The position numbers and the translations under genes are program-made. 64,000 bases of DNA from Synanceia verrucosa (Eukaryota; Chordata; Actinopteri; Perciformes; Synanceiidae). The notes beneath the pieces were generated by a model. That model was not told where the DNA came from, did no database searches, and saw only the letters and a list, made by a program, of their open reading frames with translations. Positions 59,401 to 64,000 of this stretch are shown here, piece by piece; within the stretch, counting starts at the first letter, position 1, and each line of letters begins with the position of its first letter. The stretch is taken from positions 21,048,269 through 21,112,268 of the forward strand of contig CM056566.1 in the NCBI GenBank assembly GCA_029721515.1, in the 5' to 3' direction.

Positions 59401-60871
59401 TCATAAAAGTACAGTAGGTTATTAAAAAAGTCGTGCTATAGCATGTCATAAAAGTACAGTAGGTTATTAAAAAAAAGTCGTGCTATAGCATGTCATAAAA
59501 GTACAGTAGGTTATTAAAAAAAGTCGTGCTATAGCATGTCATAAAAGTACAGTAGGTTATTAAAAAGTCATGCTATAGCATGTCATAAAAGTACAGTAGG
59601 TTATTAAAAAGTCATGCTATAGCATGTCATAAAAGTACAGTAGGTTATTAAAAAGTCATGCTATAGCATGTCATAAAAGTACAGTAGGTTATTAAAAAAA
59701 GTCATGCTATAGCATGTCATAAAAGTACAGTAGGTTATTAAAAAAGTCATGCTATAGCATGTCATAAAAGTACAGTAGGTTATTTAAAAAAAGTCATGCT
59801 ATAGCATGTCATAAAAGTACAGTAGGTTATTAAAAAAGTCATGCTATAGCATGTCATAAAAGTACAGTAGGTCATTAAAAAAAGTCATGCTATAGCATGT
59901 CATAAAAGTACAGTAGGTCATTAAAAAAAAGTCATGCTATAGCATGTCATAAAAGTACAGTAGGTTATTAAAAAAGTCATGCTATAGCATGTCATAAAAG
60001 TACAGTAGGTTATTTAAAAAAAGTCATGCTATAGCATGTCATAAAAGTACAGTAGGTTATTAAAAAAAGTCATGCTATAGCATGTCATAAAAGTACAGTA
60101 GGTTATTAAAAAAAAGTCATGCTATAGCATGTCATAAAAGTACAGTAGGTTATTAAAAAAAGTCATGCTATAGCATGTCATAAAAGTACAGTAGGTTATT
60201 TAAAAAAAGTCATGCTATAGCATGTCATAAAAGTACAGTAGGTTATTTAAAAAAAGTCATGCTATAGCATGTCATAAAAGTACAGTAGGTTATTAAAAAA
60301 GTCATGCTATAGCATGTCATAAAAGTACAGTAGGTTATTAAAAAAGTCATACTATAGCATGTCATAAAAGTACAGTAGGTTATTAAAAAAGTCATACTAT
60401 AGTATGTCATAAAAAAGTGTAATACCACCATAACAGCAAATATGACTCTGCAGCAGGTTAGCTTAGCTTAGCATCAAGACTGGAAACAGAGGGATGTTCA
60501 TTGATGAGCTTTACCTTTGTTTACCCTGTTCTCAGTCTTCATGCTAAGCTAACTGGCTTTCACCTTATGCATCCTGTGCAGACATGACAGTAGTGTCACA
60601 CCTGAAATAAACAAATATTACTTAAATGCACAATTTAAATTGACTTTTCATCGGCATGGTTACCTTCTCCCTCCAGGGCTGGCTATGTGAGCTGCTCCGC
60701 TGGAAGGAGAACCCCAGCCCAGAGAACCGAACCCTGTGGGAGAACCTGTGCACCATCCGGAGGTTTCTGACGCTGCCGCAGGCCGACAGAGACCTGGCGT
60801 ACGAAGAGGAGTCCAGACACCATCACTCTGAGAGGCTGCACACCGTCCTCCACCTGCCTCAGGACACACAG
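23640..60871 (+). CDS. satb2: SATB2, special AT-rich sequence-binding homeobox protein; 5' and central exons, 3' end outside window
   Basis: Nuclear chromatin organiser and transcription factor that binds matrix-attachment AT-rich DNA; in vertebrates it acts in craniofacial, skeletal and cortical development. Coding exons are 34122-34290, 39272-39457, 48619-48745, 50265-50388, 50868-50970, 52185-52235 (optional), 52316-52911, 54269-54481, 55659-55745 (optional), 56373-56525 and 60677-60871. All introns are GT/AG and phases agree. The product to 60871 is 622 residues without the two optional exons and 668 with both. Layout in the short form: N-terminal tail 1-56, ubiquitin-like oligomerisation domain about 57-160, CUT-like domain about 161-236, Pro/Gln linker, CUT1 about 400-487, CUT2 about 522-608. 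Segments such as CVLGQR and LLSPQLSPQLVRQQLAMAHL favour SATB2 over SATB1. The homeodomain exons lie past 64000. Confidence 0.95.
24868..24896 (+). repeat. (GT)n microsatellite
   Basis: About 14 GT units. Confidence 0.95.
29927..30660. mobile_element. hAT-like MITE (AAGTA-rich family), copy B
   Basis: Begins ATGCAGTGGAAAACACATTCAG and AGATCCTTTACTCC, close to the remembered CAGTGGTGGAA...CAGATCCTTTACT start of fish hAT MITEs. It ends in AGTACAGTATTAAAGTACC-type sequence. It contains a 36-bp tandem expansion at 29962-30129. The right border is approximate. Confidence 0.55.
29962..30129 (+). repeat. 36-bp tandem repeat, about 4.7 copies
   Basis: Near-identical copies of a unit made of AAAAGTACCACAGAGT followed by AAAAGTACTCCATTACTAGT. 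Because 36 is divisible by three, it leaves spurious open frames on both strands (12-residue repeats). Confidence 0.95.
31920..32437 (+). mobile_element. TTAA-flanked MITE family copy 3
   Basis: The best-preserved ends: TTAACTCTTTGAAC on the left and GGCACTAAAAGAGTTAA on the right, both with intact TTAA. It lies in the intron upstream of the satb2 start-codon exon. It carries the internal ACTACATCTCCCAG motif and the subterminal GGCACTCAAGCGT repeat. Confidence 0.78.
33230..33293 (+). repeat. (AT)n microsatellite
   Basis: About 30 AT units with one CA interruption. Together with 33330-33378 it makes a paired AT array 36 bp apart. Confidence 0.96.
33330..33378 (+). repeat. (TA)n microsatellite
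   Basis: About 24 TA units, self-complementary and complementary to the array just upstream. Confidence 0.96.
34079..34290 (+). CDS. satb2: satb2 exon with start codon
   Basis: The acceptor is TTCCAG at 34073-34078, followed by 43 nt of 5' UTR and the ATG at 34122. The exon encodes 56 residues beginning MERGGESPITQDSPERRGGS, with GKKGRLELNGSP, matching the SATB2 N-terminus (MERxxESP, DSPxRR, RLExNGSP). The donor is GTGAGC at 34291, phase 1. The position of the exon end equals the conserved Gly57 junction of mammalian SATB2. Confidence 0.93.
34389..34912. mobile_element. hAT-like non-autonomous element with terminal inverted repeats
   Basis: The left end GGTCCTGTCACAATAATTAC and the right end GTAGTTATCGTGACAGGCC are inverted repeats with about three mismatches. 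The sequence between is AT-rich and non-coding. The CCTGTCACGATAA terminus resembles a widespread vertebrate hAT MITE. It lies 100 bp after the start-codon exon of satb2. Confidence 0.7.
36591..36633 (+). repeat. (AC)n microsatellite
   Basis: About 21 AC units. A second AC array lies 70 bp downstream. Confidence 0.96.
36706..36737 (+). repeat. (AC)n microsatellite
   Basis: About 15 AC units, in the same orientation as the array at 36591. Confidence 0.96.
37880..38332 (+). mobile_element. Dispersed repeat, copy 1 (inverted partner at 54600)
   Basis: Contains TGGTGCGTTTAATGCC near the start, GTGTTATGCCTTCAATTTAT, AACTCCATATTGGTTGGGCC and an end GGTGCATGAACCCTG. The same blocks occur in reverse complement and reverse order at 54600-55025. 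The family is not identified. Confidence 0.75.
39272..39457 (+). CDS. satb2: satb2 exon: ubiquitin-like oligomerisation domain, first half
   Basis: The acceptor is CCTCAG at 39266-39271 and the donor is GTCAGT at 39458. The exon encodes LMIPVFCVVEQSDGG, then REEHAEFVLVRKDILFSQL and VETALLALGYSHSSAAQA. This is the highly conserved SATB tetramerisation region. Relative to the mammalian protein as remembered, the loop before REEHAEF is three residues longer (IQTDGCEG). Confidence 0.96.
39690..40030. mobile_element. TTAGC-rich dispersed repeat, copy 1
   Basis: Shows AGTTAGCTTAGCTTAG...GAATACTGGAAACGGG on the left and the reverse-complement form CCAGTCTTTATGCTAAG...AAGCTAAGCTAGCC on the right, so the element is an imperfect inverted repeat. 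Related stretches lie at 49430-49510, 50150-50210 and 60455-60560. Confidence 0.6.
41060..41082 (+). repeat. (GT)n microsatellite
   Basis: About 11 GT units. Confidence 0.95.
41587..42040 (+). mobile_element. TTAA-flanked MITE family copy 4
   Basis: Begins near CTCTTTGAGTTTC and ends AGCACTCAAATAGTTA, in the long satb2 intron 39458-48618. The internal core is very similar to copies 1, 3 and 5. The flanking tetranucleotides are mutated (TTTA and TTAT). Confidence 0.75.
43875..44336 (+). mobile_element. TTAA-flanked MITE family copy 5
   Basis: Begins TTAACTCATTGAGTGCCGGC. Its 3' end stops at the subterminal repeat (GGCACTCAAGTGTTGTATTTTAA), so it is shorter at that end than copies 2 and 3. 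It abuts a different dispersed element starting at about 44337. It lies about 1.8 kb after copy 4 in the same intron and orientation. Confidence 0.75.
44337..44640. mobile_element. Dispersed element beginning CTAGAAAAGCACTCAGAGAG
   Basis: Begins with CTAGAAAAGCACTCAGAGAG, then CGCAGACCTTCGCGG. It later has TTTCACCGGGGCTTGTTTGT and TGAAAATTTCATCAACGTC. This block looks like a known widespread animal repeat, but I cannot name the family with certainty. The left edge touches MITE copy 5 directly. Confidence 0.5.
46060..46102 (+). repeat. (GT)n microsatellite
   Basis: About 21 GT units. Confidence 0.96.
48619..48745 (+). CDS. satb2: satb2 exon: oligomerisation domain, second half
   Basis: The acceptor is GTCCAG at 48613-48618 and the donor is GTCGGA at 48746. 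The exon encodes GIIKVGRWNPLPIHFLTDAP followed by EATVADMLMEVYHMVTLRIQLQ. It completes the ubiquitin-like fold. The last codon (Ser) is split two plus one with the next exon. Confidence 0.96.
48746..50264 (+). other. satb2: satb2 intron with TTAGC-type repeat fragments
   Basis: Holds GGTTAGCCTGGTTTAGCATAAAGACTGGG near 49430 and a reverse-oriented GTTTCCAGTCTTCATGCTAGGG near 50165, both related to the repeat at 39690. No exon or gene was seen. Confidence 0.6.
50265..50388 (+). CDS. satb2: satb2 exon: CUT-like domain, first half
   Basis: The acceptor is CGTAG at 50260-50264 and the donor is GTAAGC at 50389. The exon encodes FSKLEDLPCEQWNHATVRNA, then [21 protein letters not shown]. This region (CUTL) assists DNA binding and nuclear-matrix association in SATB proteins. 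Confidence 0.96.
50566..50620 (+). repeat. Compound (AT)n/(GT)n microsatellite
   Basis: ATATATAT followed by about 20 GT units, in the intron between the two CUT-like domain exons. Confidence 0.96.
50752..50781 (+). repeat. (GT)n microsatellite
   Basis: About 15 GT units, 87 nt before the acceptor of the next satb2 exon. Confidence 0.95.
50868..50970 (+). CDS. satb2: satb2 exon: CUT-like domain, second half, ending at the SUMO-site lysine
   Basis: The acceptor is CTTTCAG at 50861-50867 and the donor is GTGAGT at 50971. The exon encodes SMISSIVNSSYYANVSTAKC, then QEFGRWFKKYKKIK plus one base. Residue K236 in this protein corresponds to mammalian K233, the SUMO-acceptor lysine in the IKVE motif. 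The identity of the residues after this lysine depends on which exon follows. Confidence 0.96.
50971..52184 (+). other. satb2: satb2 intron upstream of the 51-nt cassette exon
   Basis: Non-coding. A repeat-like fragment starts near 51105 (CCCTGCAGGTCATTAAAAAG), a motif seen at ends of some fish dispersed elements. Nothing else was recognised. Confidence 0.6.
52185..52235 (+). CDS. satb2: satb2 51-nt candidate cassette exon
   Basis: The acceptor is CGAGCAG at 52178-52184 and the donor is GTAACC at 52236. It begins and ends in phase 1, so it can be included or skipped without a frameshift. It encodes (V)DYLEKMWSGRDAADIK. Skipping it joins the previous exon to 52316 as KIKVERDNMADFCVLG, which matches the mammalian KIKVER...CVLGQR junction. 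Inclusion changes the residues after the SUMO lysine. An exon is supported by splice sites and an open frame; use in transcripts is inference. Confidence 0.65.
52236..52315 (+). other. satb2: 80-nt intron with tandem CAGTAG acceptor
   Basis: A very short intron with a long pyrimidine tract (CCGTCTCCTCTCCCCTC) ending CCAGTAG. The acceptor could be used at 52315 (CAG) or 52318 (TAG), the NAGNAG arrangement. Confidence 0.7.
52316..52911 (+). CDS. satb2: satb2 large exon: Pro/Gln linker and first part of CUT1
   Basis: A 596-nt exon from the tandem acceptor to the donor GTAGGA at 52912. It encodes ERDNMADFCVLGQRHPPPH, then a long Gln/Pro/Gly/His-rich linker with runs of prolines (52551-52577). 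Conserved LLSPQLSPQLVRQQLAMAHL and [20 protein letters not shown] follow, and it ends with SSEIYQQVRDELKRASVSQA and VFARVAFNRTQ, the start of CUT1. The GC-rich linker is longer than the mammalian one as remembered. The VKPE SUMO motif found before CUT1 in mammals is absent. Confidence 0.95.
52912..54268 (+). other. satb2: satb2 intron within CUT1
   Basis: Contains a GT array (53411-53461) with GC interruptions. Otherwise AT-rich with no recognisable gene. Confidence 0.7.
53411..53461 (+). repeat. (GT)n microsatellite with GTGC interruptions
   Basis: About 25 GT units, with three CGTG interruptions near its 5' end. Confidence 0.95.
54269..54481 (+). CDS. satb2: satb2 exon: rest of CUT1 and linker
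   Basis: The acceptor is CTTCCAG at 54262-54268 and the donor is GTCTGC at 54482; phase 0 at both ends. The exon encodes [40 protein letters not shown] and IYQEERERTMNPS, then a Ser/Pro-rich linker ending [26 protein letters not shown] is a signature of SATB CUT1. Confidence 0.97.
54600..55025 (-). mobile_element. Dispersed repeat, copy 2 (inverted partner of 37880)
   Basis: Contains AGGGTTCATGCACC, GGCCTGACCAATATGGAGTT, AAATTGAAGGCATAATAC and AAACGCACCACCTG, each the reverse complement of a block in the first copy and in mirrored order. The two copies face each other about 16.3 kb apart inside satb2. Confidence 0.75.
55298..55420. mobile_element. Teleost dispersed repeat fragment (TTTATTTGTATAGC type)
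   Basis: Contains AGTCAGTTTTATTTGTATAG, TTTGCCTCAGAGGGCTTTAC and ACACCCTCTGTCCTT, a block resembling a very common fish repeat. The class is uncertain. Confidence 0.55.
55659..55745 (+). CDS. satb2: satb2 87-nt candidate cassette exon between CUT1 and CUT2
   Basis: The acceptor is TTTCGTAG ending at 55658 and a strong donor GTGAGT lies at 55746. It has 29 codons in phase 0 at both ends: KVWERGLDDQITPDTWASIW then KNKTKISNS. Without it, the flanking exons join as PPRLSQ-PKPPGP, close to the mammalian TPQ-AKTSTP arrangement. I do not recall this segment in mammalian SATB2. The good splice sites and open frame support a real exon; whether it is constitutive, alternative or lineage-restricted cannot be told here. 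Confidence 0.6.
55746..56372 (+). other. satb2: satb2 intron before the CUT2 exon
   Basis: No recognisable feature. A 144-codon frame through the intron and into the next exon shows no protein resemblance. Confidence 0.7.
56373..56525 (+). CDS. satb2: satb2 exon: first part of CUT2
   Basis: The acceptor is CTTCCAG at 56366-56372 and the donor is GTGAGG at 56526; phase 0 at both ends. The exon encodes PKPPGPVADLSLKLESLVNI, then [20 protein letters not shown] and [11 protein letters not shown], the N-terminal half of CUT2, almost identical to mammals in the [20 protein letters not shown] block. Confidence 0.97.
57074..57482. mobile_element. hAT-like MITE (AAGTA-rich family), copy C
   Basis: Begins GCGGAGGAACCATTTAGATC followed by AAGTAAAAGTACTAATACCAC, and ends AGAGTAAATGTACTTAGTC plus ACCACT. 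The ends and body parallel copies A and B. Confidence 0.6.
58310..60417 (+). repeat. 44-47-bp minisatellite with a perfect 14-bp palindrome per unit
   Basis: Roughly forty regular units of the form GTCATGCTATAGCATGTCAT, then AAAAGTACAGTAGGTTATT and a run of A. CATGCTATAGCATG is its own reverse complement. The A-run varies from about 5 to 8 bases, giving unit-length variation. The first 250 bp are degenerate, older-looking units with ATATAT in place of the GTACAG segment. A subset of units carries GTCGTG in place of GTCATG. No coding function. Confidence 0.97.
60455..60560. mobile_element. TTAGC-rich dispersed repeat, copy 2
   Basis: AGGTTAGCTTAGCTTAGCATC with AAGACTGGAAACAGAGGG on the left, and CTCAGTCTTCATGCTAAGCT on the right as the inverted arm. 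It immediately follows the minisatellite. Confidence 0.6.
60677..60871 (+). CDS. satb2: satb2 exon: rest of CUT2
   Basis: The acceptor is CTCCAG at 60671-60676 and the donor is GTGAGA at 60872; phase 0 at both ends. The exon encodes GWLCELLRWKENPSPENRTL, WENLCTIRRFLTLPQADRDL and AYEEESRHHHSERLHTV, ending HLPQDTQ. This is the end of CUT2 and the start of the linker to the homeodomain. The following exons are not in the window. Confidence 0.97.
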
Positions 60872-62439
60872 GTGAGAACCAGACACTTTACACAGAACGA
60901 CTGATAGAGAATTATTTTGAGAGGTTGATATAATAATGATACTTTGAAGCAGGAAAAATCAGACAGACAGTGTTTTAAAGCAGTATTTTGTCAGACTGAA
61001 TTAAATATGATGAGTGTGATTTGGTTTGGTGCATCGTTGGAATAATTATATTTATTTACAAAGGATACTGTTTTGTGGCATTTGACAGGCCAGGGTTACT
61101 AAAGGTTAATAAAGTTAAATGTGACTCTTACAAAACATTAATGCCTGTGCATATTCCCAGGTGAGGAGGATCCTTAAGAGCTAGATTTAACTTCATGAAT
61201 GTATGGAAACAGAGGAAATGCAAGTTACCTTTTACTTTACTTTCCTGGGGAAACGCCGTGTGTGAGTCAGATTAACCGGTTTACTTCTATCACAGAGTGC
61301 CAGAGGAAGTACTTTAAGTATCAATAGTACACAGTAGAAAAACTCTGTATTTAAGAGTTTTCTTTCAAAGTAGCTTAGATAGATTTTTATAAAAAGAGTC
61401 ACTATTTTCTTTACTCAGTCGATTCTTTCAGTCATTTCTGTGGTAGTTTATGAGAGATTTGAACACAGTTGAGATTTATTGGGATTTTTGTCTGCAGACT
61501 TTTTTTTTTTATTTTTTTTTTTAAACTTTTGCTCTTAAGTAGTAATCTTGCAATCTTCTGGACCCTAAAACTGAGCCCTTCTTTTCTTTTGTTGACATTT
61601 ATTCAGTAATGGTCTGGAAACATCAATGTATATCTGAAGGGAAATCAATGAAGGCGAAGTCTGATTATGCAGTCAATACATCCCAAAATACATATATCGC
61701 CACTGTGAACAGAAACTTTTAGTTGCTTCCAAACTTCTGGCCTGTAGTGTAGATAGATGATGGTAATTAAAGACATCAAAGAAATATATTGAAATAGAAG
61801 TTTGATGTGTTGCGTGATAAGAAAAGTACCTCTTATGTTTGGTAAATATCCAGTTTCTTTCCTCCACTGCCCATGATAGTGGTGATTATTACTGAGCCCA
61901 CTGTAACAGTAAAGGGTGAATGTGTGTCTCTCAGGGACCGCACCTATCGTTATTAATTCCTCATTACGTTCATTTGCTGCTCTGTGCTCTTTGATCTCGC
62001 TGTGTGTGCATGTGTTGGCGTGCCCCAGAGGAGCGCAGGGTAAACAGGGTTGCTGGGTGGTGTGGCACTGGAGGAAATGCCCCATTAGTGTGAGAGGAGG
62101 AGGCAGATCGATGCAGGAAACACAGTGACGTGTCGTCCTGTGTCAGTACTGTAAGCCTCCCTCCCACTGAACCCTGTGTGCCTCCGTCTTTATTACTCTG
62201 AGCAGATAACGCCTTATCTGCTATTGATTTTAAGTAGCAGACACCACAGACATGTGAGAATATATGATAATATAACAACACTCTGCATACATTCTACATT
62301 GTGTTGTTCCTGTACTCTGGTACATTATTCATTGTGTCCCAGTTTCAGAGGTCGGATTAAATTAACTTCACTAATATAAAGTTAATAGCTGAATTGGTCC
62401 TTAATAAAACTCTCCAGGGCCTCTACTGCAGCCACCTTT
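60872..62439 (+). other. satb2: Start of a satb2 intron, no feature seen
   Basis: AT-rich with no recognisable exon. The open frames present do not resemble proteins. The intron continues past the window through the 51-bp minisatellite. Confidence 0.65.
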
Positions 62440-64000
62440 ACTGGGACATACTGTACTATGACTTTAATAACGTGTACTATTAGCTTTTACTGTATATCAT
62501 ACTGTACTATGACTTTAATAACGTGTACTATTAGCGTTTACTGTATATCAGACTGTACTATGACTTTAATAACATATTAGCTTTTACTGTATATCATACT
62601 GTACTATGACTATGACTTAATAACGTGTACTATTAGCGTTTACTGTATATCATACTGTACTATGACTATGACTTAATAACGTGTACTATTAGCGTTTACT
62701 GTATATCATACTGTACTATGGCTTTAATAACGTGTACTATTAGCGTTTACTGTATATCATACTGTACTATGACTTTAATAACGTGTACTCTTAGCGTTTA
62801 CTGTATATCATACTGTACTATGACTTTAATAACGTGTACTATTAGCGTTTACTGTATATCATACTGTACTATGACTTTAATAACGTGTACTATTAGCTTT
62901 TACTGTATATCATACTGTACTATGACTTTAATAACATATTAGCGTTTACTGTATATCATACTGTACTATGACTTTAATAACGTGTACTATTAGCGTTTAC
63001 TGTATATCATACTGTACTATGACTTTAATAACGTGTACTATTAGCGTTTACTGTATATCATACTGTACTATGACTTTAATAACGTGTACTATTAGCGTTT
63101 ACTGTATATCATACTGTACTATGACTTTAATAACGTGTGCTATTAGCGTTTACTGTATATCATACTGTACTATGACTTTAATAACATATTAGCGTTTACT
63201 GTATATCAGACTGTACTATGACTTTAATAACATATTAGCGTTTACTGTATATCATACTGTACTATGACTTTCTTAATAACGTATACTATTAGCGTTTACT
63301 GTATATCATACTGTACTATGGCTTTAATAACGTGTGCTATTAGCGTTTACTGTATATCATACTGTACTATGACTTTAATAACGTGTGCTATTAGCGTTTA
63401 CTGTATATCATACTGTACTATGACTTTAATAACATATTAGCGTTTACTGTATATCATACTGTACTATGACTTTAATAACGTGTACTATTAGCTTTTACTG
63501 TATATCATACTGTACTATGACTTTAATAACGTGTGCTATTAGCGTTTACTGTATATCAGACTGTACTATGACTTTAATAACGTGTGCTATTAGCGTTTAC
63601 TGTATATCAGACTGTACTATGACTTTAATAACGTGTGCTATTAGCGTTTACTGTATATCAGACTGTACTATGACTTTAATAACGTGTGCTATTAGCGTTT
63701 ACTGTATATCATACTGTACTATGACTTTAATAACGTGTGCTATTAGCGTTTACTGTATATCATACTGTACTATGACTTTAATAACGTGTACTATTAGCGT
63801 TTACTGTATATCAGACTGTACTATGACTTTAATAACGTGTACTATTAGCGTTTACTGTATATCATACTGTACTATGACTTTAATAACGTGTACTATTAGC
63901 GTTTACTGTATATCATACTGTACTATGACTTTAATAACGTGTACTATTAGCGTTTACTGTATATCAGACTGTACTATGACTTTAATAACGTGTACTATTA
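62440..64000 (+). repeat. 51-bp minisatellite running off the window end
   Basis: About thirty units of GTACTATGACTTTAATAAC, then GTGTACTATTAGCG and TTTACTGTATATCATACT. A shorter unit, missing about 5 bp (AACATATTAGCG), recurs. Variants include GTGTGC for GTGTAC, ATCAGACT for ATCATACT and TTAGCTTTT for TTAGCGTTT. Fifty-one is divisible by three, which produces spurious 17-residue repeat frames. Confidence 0.97.

Larger units (their letters stand above)
56526..60676 (+). other. satb2: satb2 intron within CUT2, dominated by a minisatellite
   Basis: A 4.15-kb intron. Half of it is the palindrome-bearing tandem array. An hAT-like MITE (57074-57482) and a TTAGC-type repeat (60455-60560) flank the array. 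Confidence 0.75.

Noticed and set aside
58310..60417. Array considered as a CRISPR-like repeat-spacer structure
   Set aside because: The spacing sequence is itself repeated in every unit, so there are no unique spacers, and the setting is a vertebrate intron.
60243..60431. Antisense repeat frame in the palindromic minisatellite
   Set aside because: A few consecutive 45-bp units keep the frame by chance; other units shift it.
62718..63192. Two 74-codon frames made of 17-residue repeats
   Set aside because: Produced by a 51-bp minisatellite whose unit is divisible by three; no transcript or start context supports them.

Overview
This window looks like a teleost fish nuclear genome, probably a spiny-rayed fish. 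The genes are split by long introns with GT/AG junctions, there are dozens of (CA)n/(GT)n microsatellites, and several dispersed repeats have the look of common fish DNA-transposon derivatives. There are no operons, rRNA or tRNA genes, CRISPR arrays or viral genes. The species assignment is inference.

Layout, all genes on the + strand. (1) 15-3609: the last six coding exons and 3' UTR of dnajb11 (ERdj3, an ER-lumenal Hsp40 co-chaperone); its 5' part lies before the window. (2) 3610-~21800: intergenic, holding microsatellites, MITE-like elements and one CpG-richer stretch (9590-10170) that resembles an orphan promoter and first exon. (3) ~21830-24305: a CpG-rich region with two possible non-coding first exons, the likely satb2 promoter. 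(4) 34122-60871: eleven coding exons of satb2, a chromatin organiser and transcription factor. They encode the N-terminal tail, the ubiquitin-like oligomerisation domain, the CUT-like domain, a Pro/Gln-rich linker, CUT1 and CUT2. The homeodomain and C-terminus lie beyond the window. (5) Two large intronic minisatellites: a ~44-bp unit built round a perfect 14-bp palindrome (~58310-60417), and a 51-bp unit from ~62440 to the window end.

The most interesting biology is in satb2 splicing. A 51-nt exon and an 87-nt exon are both phase-symmetric, and both are absent from mammalian SATB2 as I remember it. The 51-nt exon sits exactly at the codon after the lysine equivalent to the known SUMO site (K233), and it is followed by a tandem CAGTAG acceptor. 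Skipping or including it, and the choice of acceptor, would keep, move or destroy the SUMO consensus. The second mammalian SUMO motif, before CUT1, is missing here.

The most interesting repeat is a family of five ~400-500-bp elements with TTAA-flanked inverted termini (piggyBac-like). Four copies carry a ZNF143/THAP11-like motif. The two genes do not act in a common pathway; their adjacency is positional. Exons were placed by matching conserved protein sequence recalled from the families and by checking that splice phases agree at every junction. No alignment or search was run.
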